Shown piece after piece: positions 23,879-29,626 of a stretch of 29,626 nucleotides of DNA (position 1 is its first letter; each line of letters opens with the position of its first letter). The notes beneath the pieces were generated by a model that made no database searches, had not been told where the DNA came from, and saw only the letters and a program-made list of their open reading frames with translations. A program made the position numbers and the translations under genes. The DNA is from JABZIP01 sp052173355. GTDB lineage: Bacteria > Bacillota > Clostridia > Peptostreptococcales > Anaerovoracaceae. The stretch is taken from the NCBI GenBank assembly GCA_052173355.1, contig JBQMYS010000010.1, positions 1 through 29,626 on the forward strand, in the 5' to 3' direction.

Positions 23879-25153
23879 ATGATAAATTTTACTAAAGACA
23901 ATGAAGTGATAACCGACGAAGCTTATGACGCTATAATTGTAGGGCTTGAAATAAAAGAAAATATCGACAAATCAATGGATGAACTGAAAGCGCTTGCCGA
24001 GGCTGACGAGGTTAATGTCTTGGCAAGCATGGTTCAAAAACTGAAAAAACCCAATACTGCAACATATATAGGGAGAGGTAAATTAACTGAATTGGCGGAA
24101 GCTGTTAAAAACATGGATGCCAATTTGGTTATTTTTAATGATGAACTGTCGGGAGTGCAACTTAGAAATATCGAAGATACTATAAATGTGCGTGTTATAG
24201 ACAGGACAGGATTGATACTAGATATATTCGCAAAACGCGCAATTTCGCTTGAAGGAAAGTTACAGGTTGAATATGCACAGTTAAAGTACAGATTACCGCG
24301 TCTGATTGGGTTTGGAAGTAACCTTTCAAGGCTTGGAGCAGGGATAGGAACTCGAGGTCCGGGAGAAAAAAAGCTTGAAATTGATAGAAGGCATATACAA
24401 ACTCGTATGGATGAAATCAAAAAACAGCTTGTTGAGGTGAAAGAAAGCAGAGAGACACAACGTGTAAAAAGGCAAAAAAGTGATTTGCCGATTGTTAGCT
24501 TGGTAGGATATACCAATTCAGGAAAATCCGCGCTAATGAATAAATTGCTTGAGATTACGAATCGTGAAGAAAAACAGGTATTTGAAAAAAATATGTTGTT
24601 TGCAACGCTGGATACTGCACAACGACTTATCAAAATGGAAAACGGATGTGAATTTATAATAACTGATACAGTCGGGTTTGTCAGCAAGCTGCCGCATTCA
24701 CTTATAAATGCCTTTAAATCGACTCTTGAGGAACTTTTATACAGCGATTTGATAGTTCATGTTATAGATATGACAAGTGAAGATTTTCAGTTCAAATTGG
24801 ATGTCACAAGGGAGGTTCTTTCGCAGCTTGGAGTTACGGATAAAAAAGAGATAGTTGTATTCAATAAAAAAGATATAGCAGTAACCAAACCGCAATATTC
24901 GGGCGAAAGCCTGCTAATATCTGCAAAGACAGGAGAAGGCGTATCGGAATTGTTAAATTGTATAAAGTCTTCTTTATTTTCGGATAGAAAATATGCTGAA
25001 ATTTTGTTGCCTTATGAAAGAGGTGATATTATTTCTTATCTATGCGAGAAAGCTAATGTAAAGGATATACAATATTTGGAAAACGGCACATTGGTTAAGG
25101 TTGATTTGAGTACCGCCGATTATGCGAGATTGCAAAGCTATGATACTTTATAA
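23879..25153 (+). CDS. hflX: GTPase HflX
   Basis: HflX is a ribosome-associated GTPase that splits stalled or stressed 70S ribosomes. The N-terminal HflX domain runs to about 190, with VFNDELSGVQLRNIED and the glycine-rich GAGIGTRGPGEKKLE linker; the GTPase domain follows with G1 LVGYTNSGKSALMNKL, the conserved ATLDTAQR (usually ATLD.T.R), G3 DTVGFVSKLPHSLINAFKST and G4 NKKD. Length, 424 residues, is standard. The start is supported by AAAAAGGG at 23866-23873. Its 3' end overlaps the YigZ-family gene by 14 bases. Presence beside codY and the protease genes is not a known functional set. Confidence 0.95.
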   Translation: MINFTKDNEVITDEAYDAIIVGLEIKENIDKSMDELKALAEADEVNVLASMVQKLKKPNTATYIGRGKLTELAEAVKNMDANLVIFNDELSGVQLRNIEDTINVRVIDRTGLILDIFAKRAISLEGKLQVEYAQLKYRLPRLIGFGSNLSRLGAGIGTRGPGEKKLEIDRRHIQTRMDEIKKQLVEVKESRETQRVKRQKSDLPIVSLVGYTNSGKSALMNKLLEITNREEKQVFEKNMLFATLDTAQRLIKMENGCEFIITDTVGFVSKLPHSLINAFKSTLEELLYSDLIVHVIDMTSEDFQFKLDVTREVLSQLGVTDKKEIVVFNKKDIAVTKPQYSGESLLISAKTGEGVSELLNCIKSSLFSDRKYAEILLPYERGDIISYLCEKANVKDIQYLENGTLVKVDLSTADYARLQSYDTL

Positions 25154-25778
25154 AACGGTAATGCACGAAGCCGAGGCTGTGCAGATAATTGAAAAATCCA
25201 AATTTATTTGCACTGTAAAACCTGTTACCGACAGAGAAGAAGCAAATGAATTTTTTGATAAAATAAGGAAAAAATATAAAGATGCTACACATAATGTTCC
25301 ATGTATGGTAATAGGTGAAAAAAGCGAATTGCAGTGGGCAAGTGATGATGGAGAGCCTAAAGGTACGTCGGGAGCACCTATGGTACAGATGCTGGTGGCG
25401 GAGGGTGTGACAAATATAGCGCTCGTTGTAACCAGGTATTTTGGCGGAATCAAGCTGGGAACAGGCGGTTTGGTGCGGGCATATACAGGTTCTGCAAAAC
25501 TTGGCTTGGAAGCGGCAAAAGTGGGCTATATGAAGGAACTTGTGCGTATTTCATTTCAAGTTGATTATAGTTTTTTGAGTACATTGCAATACATGGCGCA
25601 AACAAGTGATAATATTAAAATTGATGAAATAGTTTACGAAGACAGGGTAGTTATATTTTTTTTGACAGAAAGTGAAAATAGAGATATTGTAATGCAGAAA
25701 GTGGCTGAAAATACACAAGGAACAGCAATTAAAAAAAATGAAGAATTTGTAAAAAAAGTATTTGACATGGTACCTTAA
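25140..25778 (+). CDS. YigZ/IMPACT family protein
   Basis: This belongs to the widespread YigZ/IMPACT family, whose eukaryotic member binds the activator of Gcn2; bacterial members have an N-terminal RNase H-like fold and a C-terminal EF-G domain V-like fold, and the function in bacteria is not settled. Diagnostic blocks are KSKFICTVKPVTDREEANEFF, SDDGEPKGTSGAPM and TRYFGGIKLGTGGLVRAY, all in the first 120 residues. I chose ATG 25140 because family members begin close to YKTV; the in-frame ATG at 25122 would add six residues. No good ribosome binding site is visible, and the gene overlaps hflX by 14 bases, suggesting coupled translation. Length is 212 residues. The -35 box of the tRNA promoter lies within its last codons. 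Confidence 0.9.
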   Translation: MILYKTVMHEAEAVQIIEKSKFICTVKPVTDREEANEFFDKIRKKYKDATHNVPCMVIGEKSELQWASDDGEPKGTSGAPMVQMLVAEGVTNIALVVTRYFGGIKLGTGGLVRAYTGSAKLGLEAAKVGYMKELVRISFQVDYSFLSTLQYMAQTSDNIKIDEIVYEDRVVIFFLTESENRDIVMQKVAENTQGTAIKKNEEFVKKVFDMVP

Positions 25779-25790
25779 CTATGATACAAT
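25762..25790 (+). promoter_or_regulatory. Promoter P1 of the tRNA array
   Basis: A perfect TTGACA (25762-25767) lies 17 bases before TACAAT (25785-25790). The start point would fall near 25797, at the edge of the ten-base palindrome TCGCTAGCGA (25799-25808). The -35 box is inside the end of the YigZ-family gene. Confidence 0.85.
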
Positions 25791-25839
25791 ATTCACTGTC
25801 GCTAGCGAGTTATGAATAAATTGTGCGGGCGCATTTTGT

Positions 25840-25914
<75 letters not shown>

Positions 25915-25929
25915 AAATTAAAAAAAGTC

Positions 25930-25958
25930 TTGACAAACAGTATAACATATTGTAGAAT
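25930..25958 (+). promoter_or_regulatory. Promoter P2 inside the tRNA array
   Basis: A perfect TTGACA (25930-25935) lies 17 bases before TAGAAT (25953-25958), between tRNA-Asn and tRNA-Val. Its transcript would begin near 25965, directly at a CGCGCT/AGCGCG hairpin (25966-25971 with 25980-25985) that precedes tRNA-Val. Confidence 0.85.
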
Positions 25959-25995
25959 GTATAAGCGCGCTATACGAGGAGCGCGAATAAGATTT

Positions 25996-26071
25996 GGGCG
26001 TTTAGCTCAGCTGGGAGAGCATCTGCCTTACAAGCAGGGGGTCATAGGTTCGAGCCCTATAACGCCCACCA
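25996..26071 (+). tRNA. tRNA-Val (TAC)
   Basis: Acceptor GGGCGTT pairs with AACGCCC; A discriminator and encoded CCA. The anticodon loop CTTACAA carries TAC. Confidence 0.96.
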
Positions 26072-26092
26072 CATAACTCATTATTGGGTCAT

Positions 26093-26169
26093 GGCCTGGT
26101 AGTTCAGTTGGTTAGAATGCCAGCCTGTCACGCTGGAGGTCGTCGGTTCGAGCCCGATCCAGGTCGCCA
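26093..26169 (+). tRNA. tRNA-Asp (GTC)
   Basis: Acceptor GGCCTGG pairs with CCAGGTC (one G-U); G discriminator and encoded CCA. The anticodon loop CTGTCAC carries GTC. Confidence 0.96.
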
Positions 26170-26184
26170 TTTATAATTTAATGT

Positions 26185-26259
26185 GCTGGTGTGGCTCAAC
26201 GGTAGAGCAGCTGATTTGTAATCAGCAGGTTGGGGGTTCGATTCCCTCCACCAGCTCCA
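26185..26259 (+). tRNA. tRNA-Thr (TGT)
   Basis: Acceptor GCTGGTG pairs with CACCAGC; T discriminator and encoded CCA. The anticodon loop TTTGTAA carries TGT. Confidence 0.96.
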
Positions 26260-26295
26260 ATACTCCAAATAAGTTATGACTTATGTTGTGTACTT

Positions 26296-26380
26296 CGAGG
26301 GTTTCCCGAGTGGCCAAAGGGGGCGGACTGTAAATCCGTTAGCTTCGCTTTCGGTGGTTCGAATCCACCACCCTCGACCA
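26296..26380 (+). tRNA. tRNA-Tyr (GTA)
   Basis: Acceptor CGAGGGT pairs with ACCCTCG; A discriminator and encoded CCA. The anticodon loop CTGTAAA carries GTA, and the long variable arm is typical of bacterial tRNA-Tyr. Confidence 0.96.
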
Positions 26381-26408
26381 ATTTAATAAAAGAAATTTTA
26401 AGCAATAT

Positions 26409-26483
26409 GCGGAAGTGGCTCAGGGGTAGAGCATCGCCTTGCCAAGGCGAGGGTCGCGAGTTCGAATCTCGTCTTCCGCTCCA
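26409..26483 (+). tRNA. tRNA-Gly (GCC)
   Basis: Acceptor GCGGAAG pairs with CTTCCGC; T discriminator and encoded CCA. The anticodon loop TTGCCAA carries GCC. Confidence 0.96.
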
Positions 26484-26486
26484 TAT

Positions 26487-26560
<74 letters not shown>

Positions 26561-26567
26561 CTATTGC

Positions 26568-26644
26568 GGGCTCATAGCTCAGTTGGATAGAGCAACGGCC
26601 TTCTAAGCCGTGTGTCCGGGGTTCGAATCCCTGTGGGCTCGCCA
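26568..26644 (+). tRNA. tRNA-Arg (TCT)
   Basis: Acceptor GGGCTCA pairs with TGGGCTC using two G-U pairs; G discriminator and encoded CCA. The anticodon loop CTTCTAA carries TCT, which reads AGA and AGG. Confidence 0.94.
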
Positions 26645-26656
26645 TTTTGGTTTTCA

Positions 26657-26732
26657 GACCCATTAGCTCAGTAGGCAGAGCACTTGACTTTTAATCAAGG
26701 TGTCCGGAGTTCGAATCTCCGATGGGTCACCA
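26657..26732 (+). tRNA. tRNA-Lys (TTT)
   Basis: Acceptor GACCCAT pairs with ATGGGTC; A discriminator and encoded CCA. The anticodon loop CTTTTAA carries TTT. Confidence 0.96.
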
Positions 26733-26758
26733 ATTAAGAAAATAGTAGAACTTGACTT

Positions 26759-26847
<89 letters not shown>

Positions 26848-26865
26848 TAGGACAGTTTGAATGAT

Positions 26866-26957
26866 GGAGAAGTACTCAAGAGGCTGAAGAGGACGGTTTG
26901 CTAAACCGTTAGGGTTCGTATAGGGCCGCATGGGTTCGAATCCCATCTTCTCCGCCA
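26866..26957 (+). tRNA. tRNA-Ser (GCT)
   Basis: Acceptor GGAGAAG pairs with CTTCTCC; G discriminator and encoded CCA. The anticodon loop TTGCTAA carries GCT. Long variable arm; 92 bases. Confidence 0.96.
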
Positions 26958-26965
26958 CATCATAT

Positions 26966-27041
26966 AGGGGTATAGCTCAGTTGGTAGAGCGATAGTCTCC
27001 AAAACTATGCGCCGTGGGTTCGAGTCCTACTACCCCTGCCA
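26966..27041 (+). tRNA. tRNA-Trp (CCA)
   Basis: Acceptor AGGGGTA pairs with TACCCCT; G discriminator and encoded CCA. The anticodon loop CTCCAAA carries CCA. Confidence 0.96.
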
Positions 27042-27056
27042 ATTTAATATAGTCTT

Positions 27057-27133
27057 CGGGGTGTAGCGCAGTTTGGTAGCGCAACTGGTTTGGGACCAGT
27101 GGGCCGCGGGTTCAAATCCTGCCACCCCGACCA
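27057..27133 (+). tRNA. tRNA-Pro (TGG)
   Basis: Acceptor CGGGGTG pairs with CACCCCG; A discriminator and encoded CCA. The anticodon loop TTTGGGA carries TGG. The D arm begins GCGC, as is common in tRNA-Pro. Confidence 0.95.
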
Positions 27134-27138
27134 TATTG

Positions 27139-27215
27139 GGGCCATTAGCTCAGTTGGTCAGAGCGTCCGGCTCATAACCGGCAGGTCCGGGGTTCAAGTC
27201 CCTGATGGCCCACCA
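27139..27215 (+). tRNA. tRNA with CAT anticodon (elongator Met, possibly Ile2)
   Basis: Acceptor GGGCCAT pairs with ATGGCCC; A discriminator and encoded CCA. The anticodon loop CTCATAA carries CAT. The base-paired first position rules out initiator tRNA. Elongator methionine and lysidine-modified isoleucine tRNA cannot be told apart safely by eye. Confidence 0.85.
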
Positions 27216-27218
27216 TTT

Positions 27219-27294
27219 GCCCAGATAGCTCAGTAGGTAGAGCAAGGGACTGAAAATCCCTGTGTCCTTGGTTCGATTCCGAGTCTGGGCACCA
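27219..27294 (+). tRNA. tRNA-Phe (GAA)
   Basis: Acceptor GCCCAGA pairs with TCTGGGC; A discriminator and encoded CCA. The anticodon loop CTGAAAA carries GAA. Last gene before a terminator-like hairpin. Confidence 0.96.
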
Positions 27295-27303
27295 TTAAAG
27301 ATA

Positions 27304-27338
27304 GCTCCTTGCAGACTTAGTCCGAGGGGTTGTTTTTT
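27304..27338 (+). terminator. Terminator-like hairpin between tRNA-Phe and tRNA-Gln
   Basis: Bases 27304-27311 pair with 27323-27330 (including G-U pairs); above a two-base bulge, GAC (27314-27316) pairs with GTC (27320-27322) around TTA. A G and six T residues follow. It ends five bases before tRNA-Gln and no promoter lies between, so tRNA-Gln must depend on read-through. Confidence 0.55.
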
Positions 27339-27343
27339 AATAT

Positions 27344-27418
27344 TGGGGTATAGCCAAGCGGTAAGGCAACGGACTTTGACTCCGTCATTCGTAGGTTCAA
27401 ATCCTGCTACCCCAGCCA
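27344..27418 (+). tRNA. tRNA-Gln (TTG)
   Basis: Acceptor TGGGGTA pairs with TACCCCA; G discriminator and encoded CCA. The anticodon loop CTTTGAC carries TTG. It is the last tRNA, sitting between two terminator-like structures. Confidence 0.96.
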
Positions 27419-27419
27419 T

Positions 27420-27437
27420 AGCCTTCGGGCTTTTTTT
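27420..27437 (+). terminator. Terminator at the end of the tRNA array
   Basis: AGCC (27420-27423) and GGCT (27428-27431) close a stable TTCG tetraloop, followed by a run of T to 27437. The stem is short, so some read-through into tdk is possible; tdk has no promoter of its own that I can see. Confidence 0.55.
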
Positions 27438-27469
27438 ATTTTGGAAATCACTGAAGATTAGGAGAAAAT

Positions 27470-28057
27470 ATGGCACAGTTGTATTATAGGTATTCTACTA
27501 TGAATGCGGGAAAATCAATAGAACTTATCAAGGTGGCATACAATTACGAGGAAAGGAATAAGACTGTTTTGGTTTTGGTCCCTGCCGTTGATGACAGAAA
27601 CGGAAAAGGCATTATAGCATCAAGAATAGGTCTGAAACGAGAAGCGGATATTGTAGAAGACGATACAAATATCTTGGAAATGTTCCTTGCTAAAAATTCA
27701 AAAAAGAAAATTGATTGTATACTTGTTGATGAATGCCAATTTTTGAAGAAACACCATGTTCAGGAATTAGCGGAAATTGTAGACAGCTTTGATGTATCGG
27801 TGCTCGCATACGGGCTGAAAAACGATTTTAGAAATGAACTTTTCGAAGGTTCGTATTATATGTTGGTATATGCAGATAAAATTGAAGAAATAAAAACTAT
27901 TTGCTGGTGCGGTCACAAGGCGACTATGGTTGCGCGCGTAGTAGACGGTGAGTTTGTAAAGCATGGCGAGCAGGTAATGGTTGGCGGTAACGATATGTAT
28001 GTTTCATTATGCCGAAAACATTACAATGACGGAAGATTAGGACCATCCGAATTGTAA
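27470..28057 (+). CDS. tdk: Thymidine kinase
   Basis: Tdk phosphorylates thymidine to dTMP in the salvage pathway; this is the type II (TK1-like) enzyme. The P-loop is STMNAGKSIELIK near residues 9-21, the Walker B-like motif is LVDECQFL near 85, followed by a lasso region. The zinc site uses Cys residues in ICWCGHKAT and SLCRKHY. Length, 195 residues, is normal. The start has TAGGAG (27459-27464) at good spacing. It follows the tRNA terminator by 32 bases and its last 37 bases overlap the minus-strand radical SAM gene. Confidence 0.96.
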   Translation: MAQLYYRYSTMNAGKSIELIKVAYNYEERNKTVLVLVPAVDDRNGKGIIASRIGLKREADIVEDDTNILEMFLAKNSKKKIDCILVDECQFLKKHHVQELAEIVDSFDVSVLAYGLKNDFRNELFEGSYYMLVYADKIEEIKTICWCGHKATMVARVVDGEFVKHGEQVMVGGNDMYVSLCRKHYNDGRLGPSEL

Positions 28058-28956
28058 AATTTTCCTTGAAAGCTGCATCTGCGTTTTAATTCAAGGTCGA
28101 TGCCGTTTAATATGCTTCGTTTTTTGTAGCTCCATTCGGGAGAGATTAGTATAGGTCGCGGAGCATCAGCACTTAGTCGGTGAATTGTTATGTGTGGCGG
28201 TATGATTTCAAGGGAATCAACTACCATGTTTATGTAATCGTACATATTTTGAAAAGGTATATAATTTGGATACAGTTTTTCCATTTGAGAACCGCGCACT
28301 ACGTTAAGCATATGTAGTTTTATTCCAAAAATAGGCGAATTTGCCACGTATGAGACGGAGTTTAGCATATCTTGGCGATTTTCATTGGGAAGCCCTAAAA
28401 TAATGTGGCTGACAATTTTGATTCCAAGTGAGGAAAGTCGGGTTACAGCTTCATCATATTCTGTTAAAGTTGAGCAGCGATTGATTAGAGTCGCTGTTTT
28501 TTCATGTATACTTTGAAGTCCCAGTTCTACCCATAGAAAAGTTTTTTCGTTAAGTTCTTTTAACAGATGATATATTTCTTCGGAAAAGCAGTCCGGTCTT
28601 GTAGCAATAGCAAGTCCGCAGATATTCGGATTTGATAGAGCTTCGTAAAATTTGGCGCGCAATTCATCTACAGGTGCATATGTATTTGTGTGATTTTGAA
28701 AATAAGCAATGTAATTACAGTCAATCCATTTATTGGATAATAATTTAATTTGGGTTTCAATATCGCTGGCAAAATCACCGGAACCGCTTGCGGAGCAGAA
28801 TATACAACCACCGGTTCCTTTTGTACCGTCACGATTTGGGCATGTAAAACCGCCATCAATAGAAAGTTTGACTGTTTTTTTCCCGAAGTGCCGTTTAAGA
28901 TATGCACCTATCTTGTTAATTTTTTCTTTTTTTATATCAAAGAGTTCATTTTCCAT
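28021..28956 (-). CDS. Radical SAM protein, YhcC family (TIGR01212)
   Basis: The protein belongs to the YhcC group of radical SAM enzymes related to Elp3; its reaction is not established. The iron-sulfur cluster motif is in CPNRDGTKGTGGCIFC, where a first cysteine is followed by the paired CxxC, and the family blocks FLWVELGLQSIHEKTATLINR and HIILGLPNE are present. Length, 311 residues, is typical. The only start candidate that keeps the conserved N-terminus is ATG 28956, but no ribosome binding site precedes it; a promoter lies so close that the mRNA may begin at the ATG. The 3' end overlaps tdk by 37 bases, tail to tail. Confidence 0.92.
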   Translation of the reverse strand: MENELFDIKKEKINKIGAYLKRHFGKKTVKLSIDGGFTCPNRDGTKGTGGCIFCSASGSGDFASDIETQIKLLSNKWIDCNYIAYFQNHTNTYAPVDELRAKFYEALSNPNICGLAIATRPDCFSEEIYHLLKELNEKTFLWVELGLQSIHEKTATLINRCSTLTEYDEAVTRLSSLGIKIVSHIILGLPNENRQDMLNSVSYVANSPIFGIKLHMLNVVRGSQMEKLYPNYIPFQNMYDYINMVVDSLEIIPPHITIHRLSADAPRPILISPEWSYKKRSILNGIDLELKRRCSFQGKFYNSDGPNLPSL

Positions 28957-28962
28957 ATGATA

Positions 28963-28990
28963 AGTATAACATACTGTTTAGTAAAATCAA
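28963..28990 (-). promoter_or_regulatory. Promoter for the YhcC-family gene, predicting a leaderless mRNA
   Basis: On the minus strand TTGATT (28985-28990) is 16 bases from TATACT (28963-28968), and six bases then separate the -10 box from ATG 28956. The normal start point would be the A of the ATG or next to it. Confidence 0.65.
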
Positions 28991-29083
28991 AATATCTAAA
29001 AATTCATAATAATATATATTTTATATGTAAAAAATCGAAAATGTAGATAATGCGGGATTCGTTTAAACATTGAAAAATTCGGA

Positions 29084-29113
29084 TTGACAAAGTAATGAGA
29101 TTAAGCTTATAAT
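29084..29113 (+). promoter_or_regulatory. Consensus promoter for the WG-repeat gene
   Basis: Perfect TTGACA (29084-29089) and perfect TATAAT (29108-29113) are 18 bases apart. Transcription would begin near 29120, with a leader of roughly 50 bases before the first ATG at 29173. Confidence 0.8.
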
Positions 29114-29172
29114 TAGAACAATGGTATTAGAAAAATTATAAAACTTACCGTTATGAAAAAGGGAGTAGGGAA

Positions 29173-29199
29173 ATGAAAAAAAGGATAGAGCTATGGTAA
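29173..29199 (+). CDS. Eight-codon reading frame overlapping the WG-repeat gene start
   Basis: ATG 29173 follows a purine-rich GGGAGTAGGG (29161-29170) and encodes MKKRIELW before TAA at 29197-29199. The ATG of the next gene (29193) lies inside its last codons, so ribosomes could terminate and restart. It may be a regulatory upstream frame, or simply an unused ATG beside the true start. Confidence 0.35.
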   Translation: MKKRIELW

Positions 29200-29626
29200 T
29201 TAAAGATGGAAAGTACATGTTTGTTGATAAAGATGGTAATAAACTGTTTTCTTTTACCGAAATCGATAAGTTTTCATCTATTACCGTAGGATTTAACCCG
29301 GATGAGATATACGATTTTAAGTATGGAGATGAAACAGCATATATGAAACATTTGGGAATTAGGGCAATTTCATTTGTAGAATTTGAAGATCTTATTTCTG
29401 AATTTTCGATGTTACCGTCCGCAGTAAATTTAGGATTTGAATTTCTAAATGGTGAAAGACTCTTGCCTATGTCAGAAAATGGGAAAACAATTTATCTTAA
29501 CAAGGATTTTGAAAAAGTGATGTCACTCAAATACGATGCCGGCGGATTATTTTTTGATGATATGGCGGTTGTATTAAAAGAAGACTCTGATATTCTTGCA
29601 GGTTATATTGATAAAACCGGAAAAGA
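29193..29626 (+). CDS. WG-repeat-like protein, 3' end cut by the window
   Basis: At least 144 codons are open to the window edge. The N-terminus VIKDGKYMFVDKDGNKLF and the last visible residues GYIDKTGK match the short beta motif of WG repeats ([FYW]-I/V-D-x-x-G-K), which form beta-propeller-like or beta-rich surfaces of unknown role. The middle (about 30-115) does not show clear repeats. There is no signal peptide at this start. AAGGATAG (29180-29187) precedes ATG 29193, and an in-frame stop at 29166 with no other start between leaves this as the only choice. A consensus promoter lies upstream. The repeat call is moderate because only two motifs are visible. Confidence 0.6.
   Translation, partial: MVIKDGKYMFVDKDGNKLFSFTEIDKFSSITVGFNPDEIYDFKYGDETAYMKHLGIRAISFVEFEDLISEFSMLPSAVNLGFEFLNGERLLPMSENGKTIYLNKDFEKVMSLKYDAGGLFFDDMAVVLKEDSDILAGYIDKTGK

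Noticed and set aside
24034..24687. A 217-codon frame antisense to hflX
   Set aside because: hflX is conserved over the whole stretch, and the antisense frame is rich in Ser, Phe and Ile as expected for a complement shadow.

Overview
The window is a low-GC, gene-dense chromosomal segment from an anaerobic member of the Bacillota, most likely class Clostridia. The evidence is the gene set (CodY, WhiA, HslVU, AsnA, TopA with three zinc ribbons, a Kce-type lysine-fermentation enzyme), strong AGGAGG ribosome binding sites, TTGACA/TATAAT promoters and tRNA genes that all encode CCA. I cannot name the genus from sequence alone. No rRNA, CRISPR array, prophage or integron is visible, and no stretch longer than 300 bases lacks a gene.

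Layout. 1-51: right end of an IS200/IS605-type element running off the left edge. 164-3991: CoA-disulfide/polysulfide reductase with a rhodanese tail, then asparagine synthetase AsnA and signal peptide peptidase SppA from a clear promoter. 4117-4947: an isolated 3-keto-5-aminohexanoate cleavage enzyme with its own promoter and terminator. 5010-7026: whiA overlapping an M24 aminopeptidase gene. 7040-15197: a signalling block made of a diguanylate cyclase with two extracellular solute-binding domains (minus strand, TTG start), a membrane-anchored nuclease, and an operon of an orphan solute-binding protein with a GGDEF-EAL protein. 15230-18556: tRNA-Ser(CGA), gpmI and prfC, the last two overlapping tail to tail. 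18820-25778: a run of topA, hslV, hslU, codY, hflX and a YigZ-family gene. 25840-27418: sixteen tRNA genes served by two consensus promoters. 27470-28956: thymidine kinase and a YhcC-type radical SAM protein, convergent and overlapping. 29193-end: the start of a WG-repeat-like protein, cut by the window edge.

How the parts fit. Most genes are housekeeping: replication topology (TopA), ATP-dependent proteolysis (HslVU), nutrient-sensing repression (CodY), ribosome rescue and termination (HflX, RF3), glycolysis (GpmI), amino-acid and nucleotide salvage (AsnA, aminopeptidase, Tdk). The less ordinary part is the 8-kb c-di-GMP block, where extracellular ligand sensing appears twice through solute-binding-type domains: once fused to a cyclase, and once as a separate secreted protein encoded beside a Cache-GGDEF-EAL enzyme with no ABC transporter genes. 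I found no clearly new defence or mobile system. The best candidates for something undescribed are this signalling block, a strong terminator-like hairpin directly in front of tRNA-Gln, a probable leaderless radical SAM gene, and an eight-codon reading frame overlapping the start of the WG-repeat gene.
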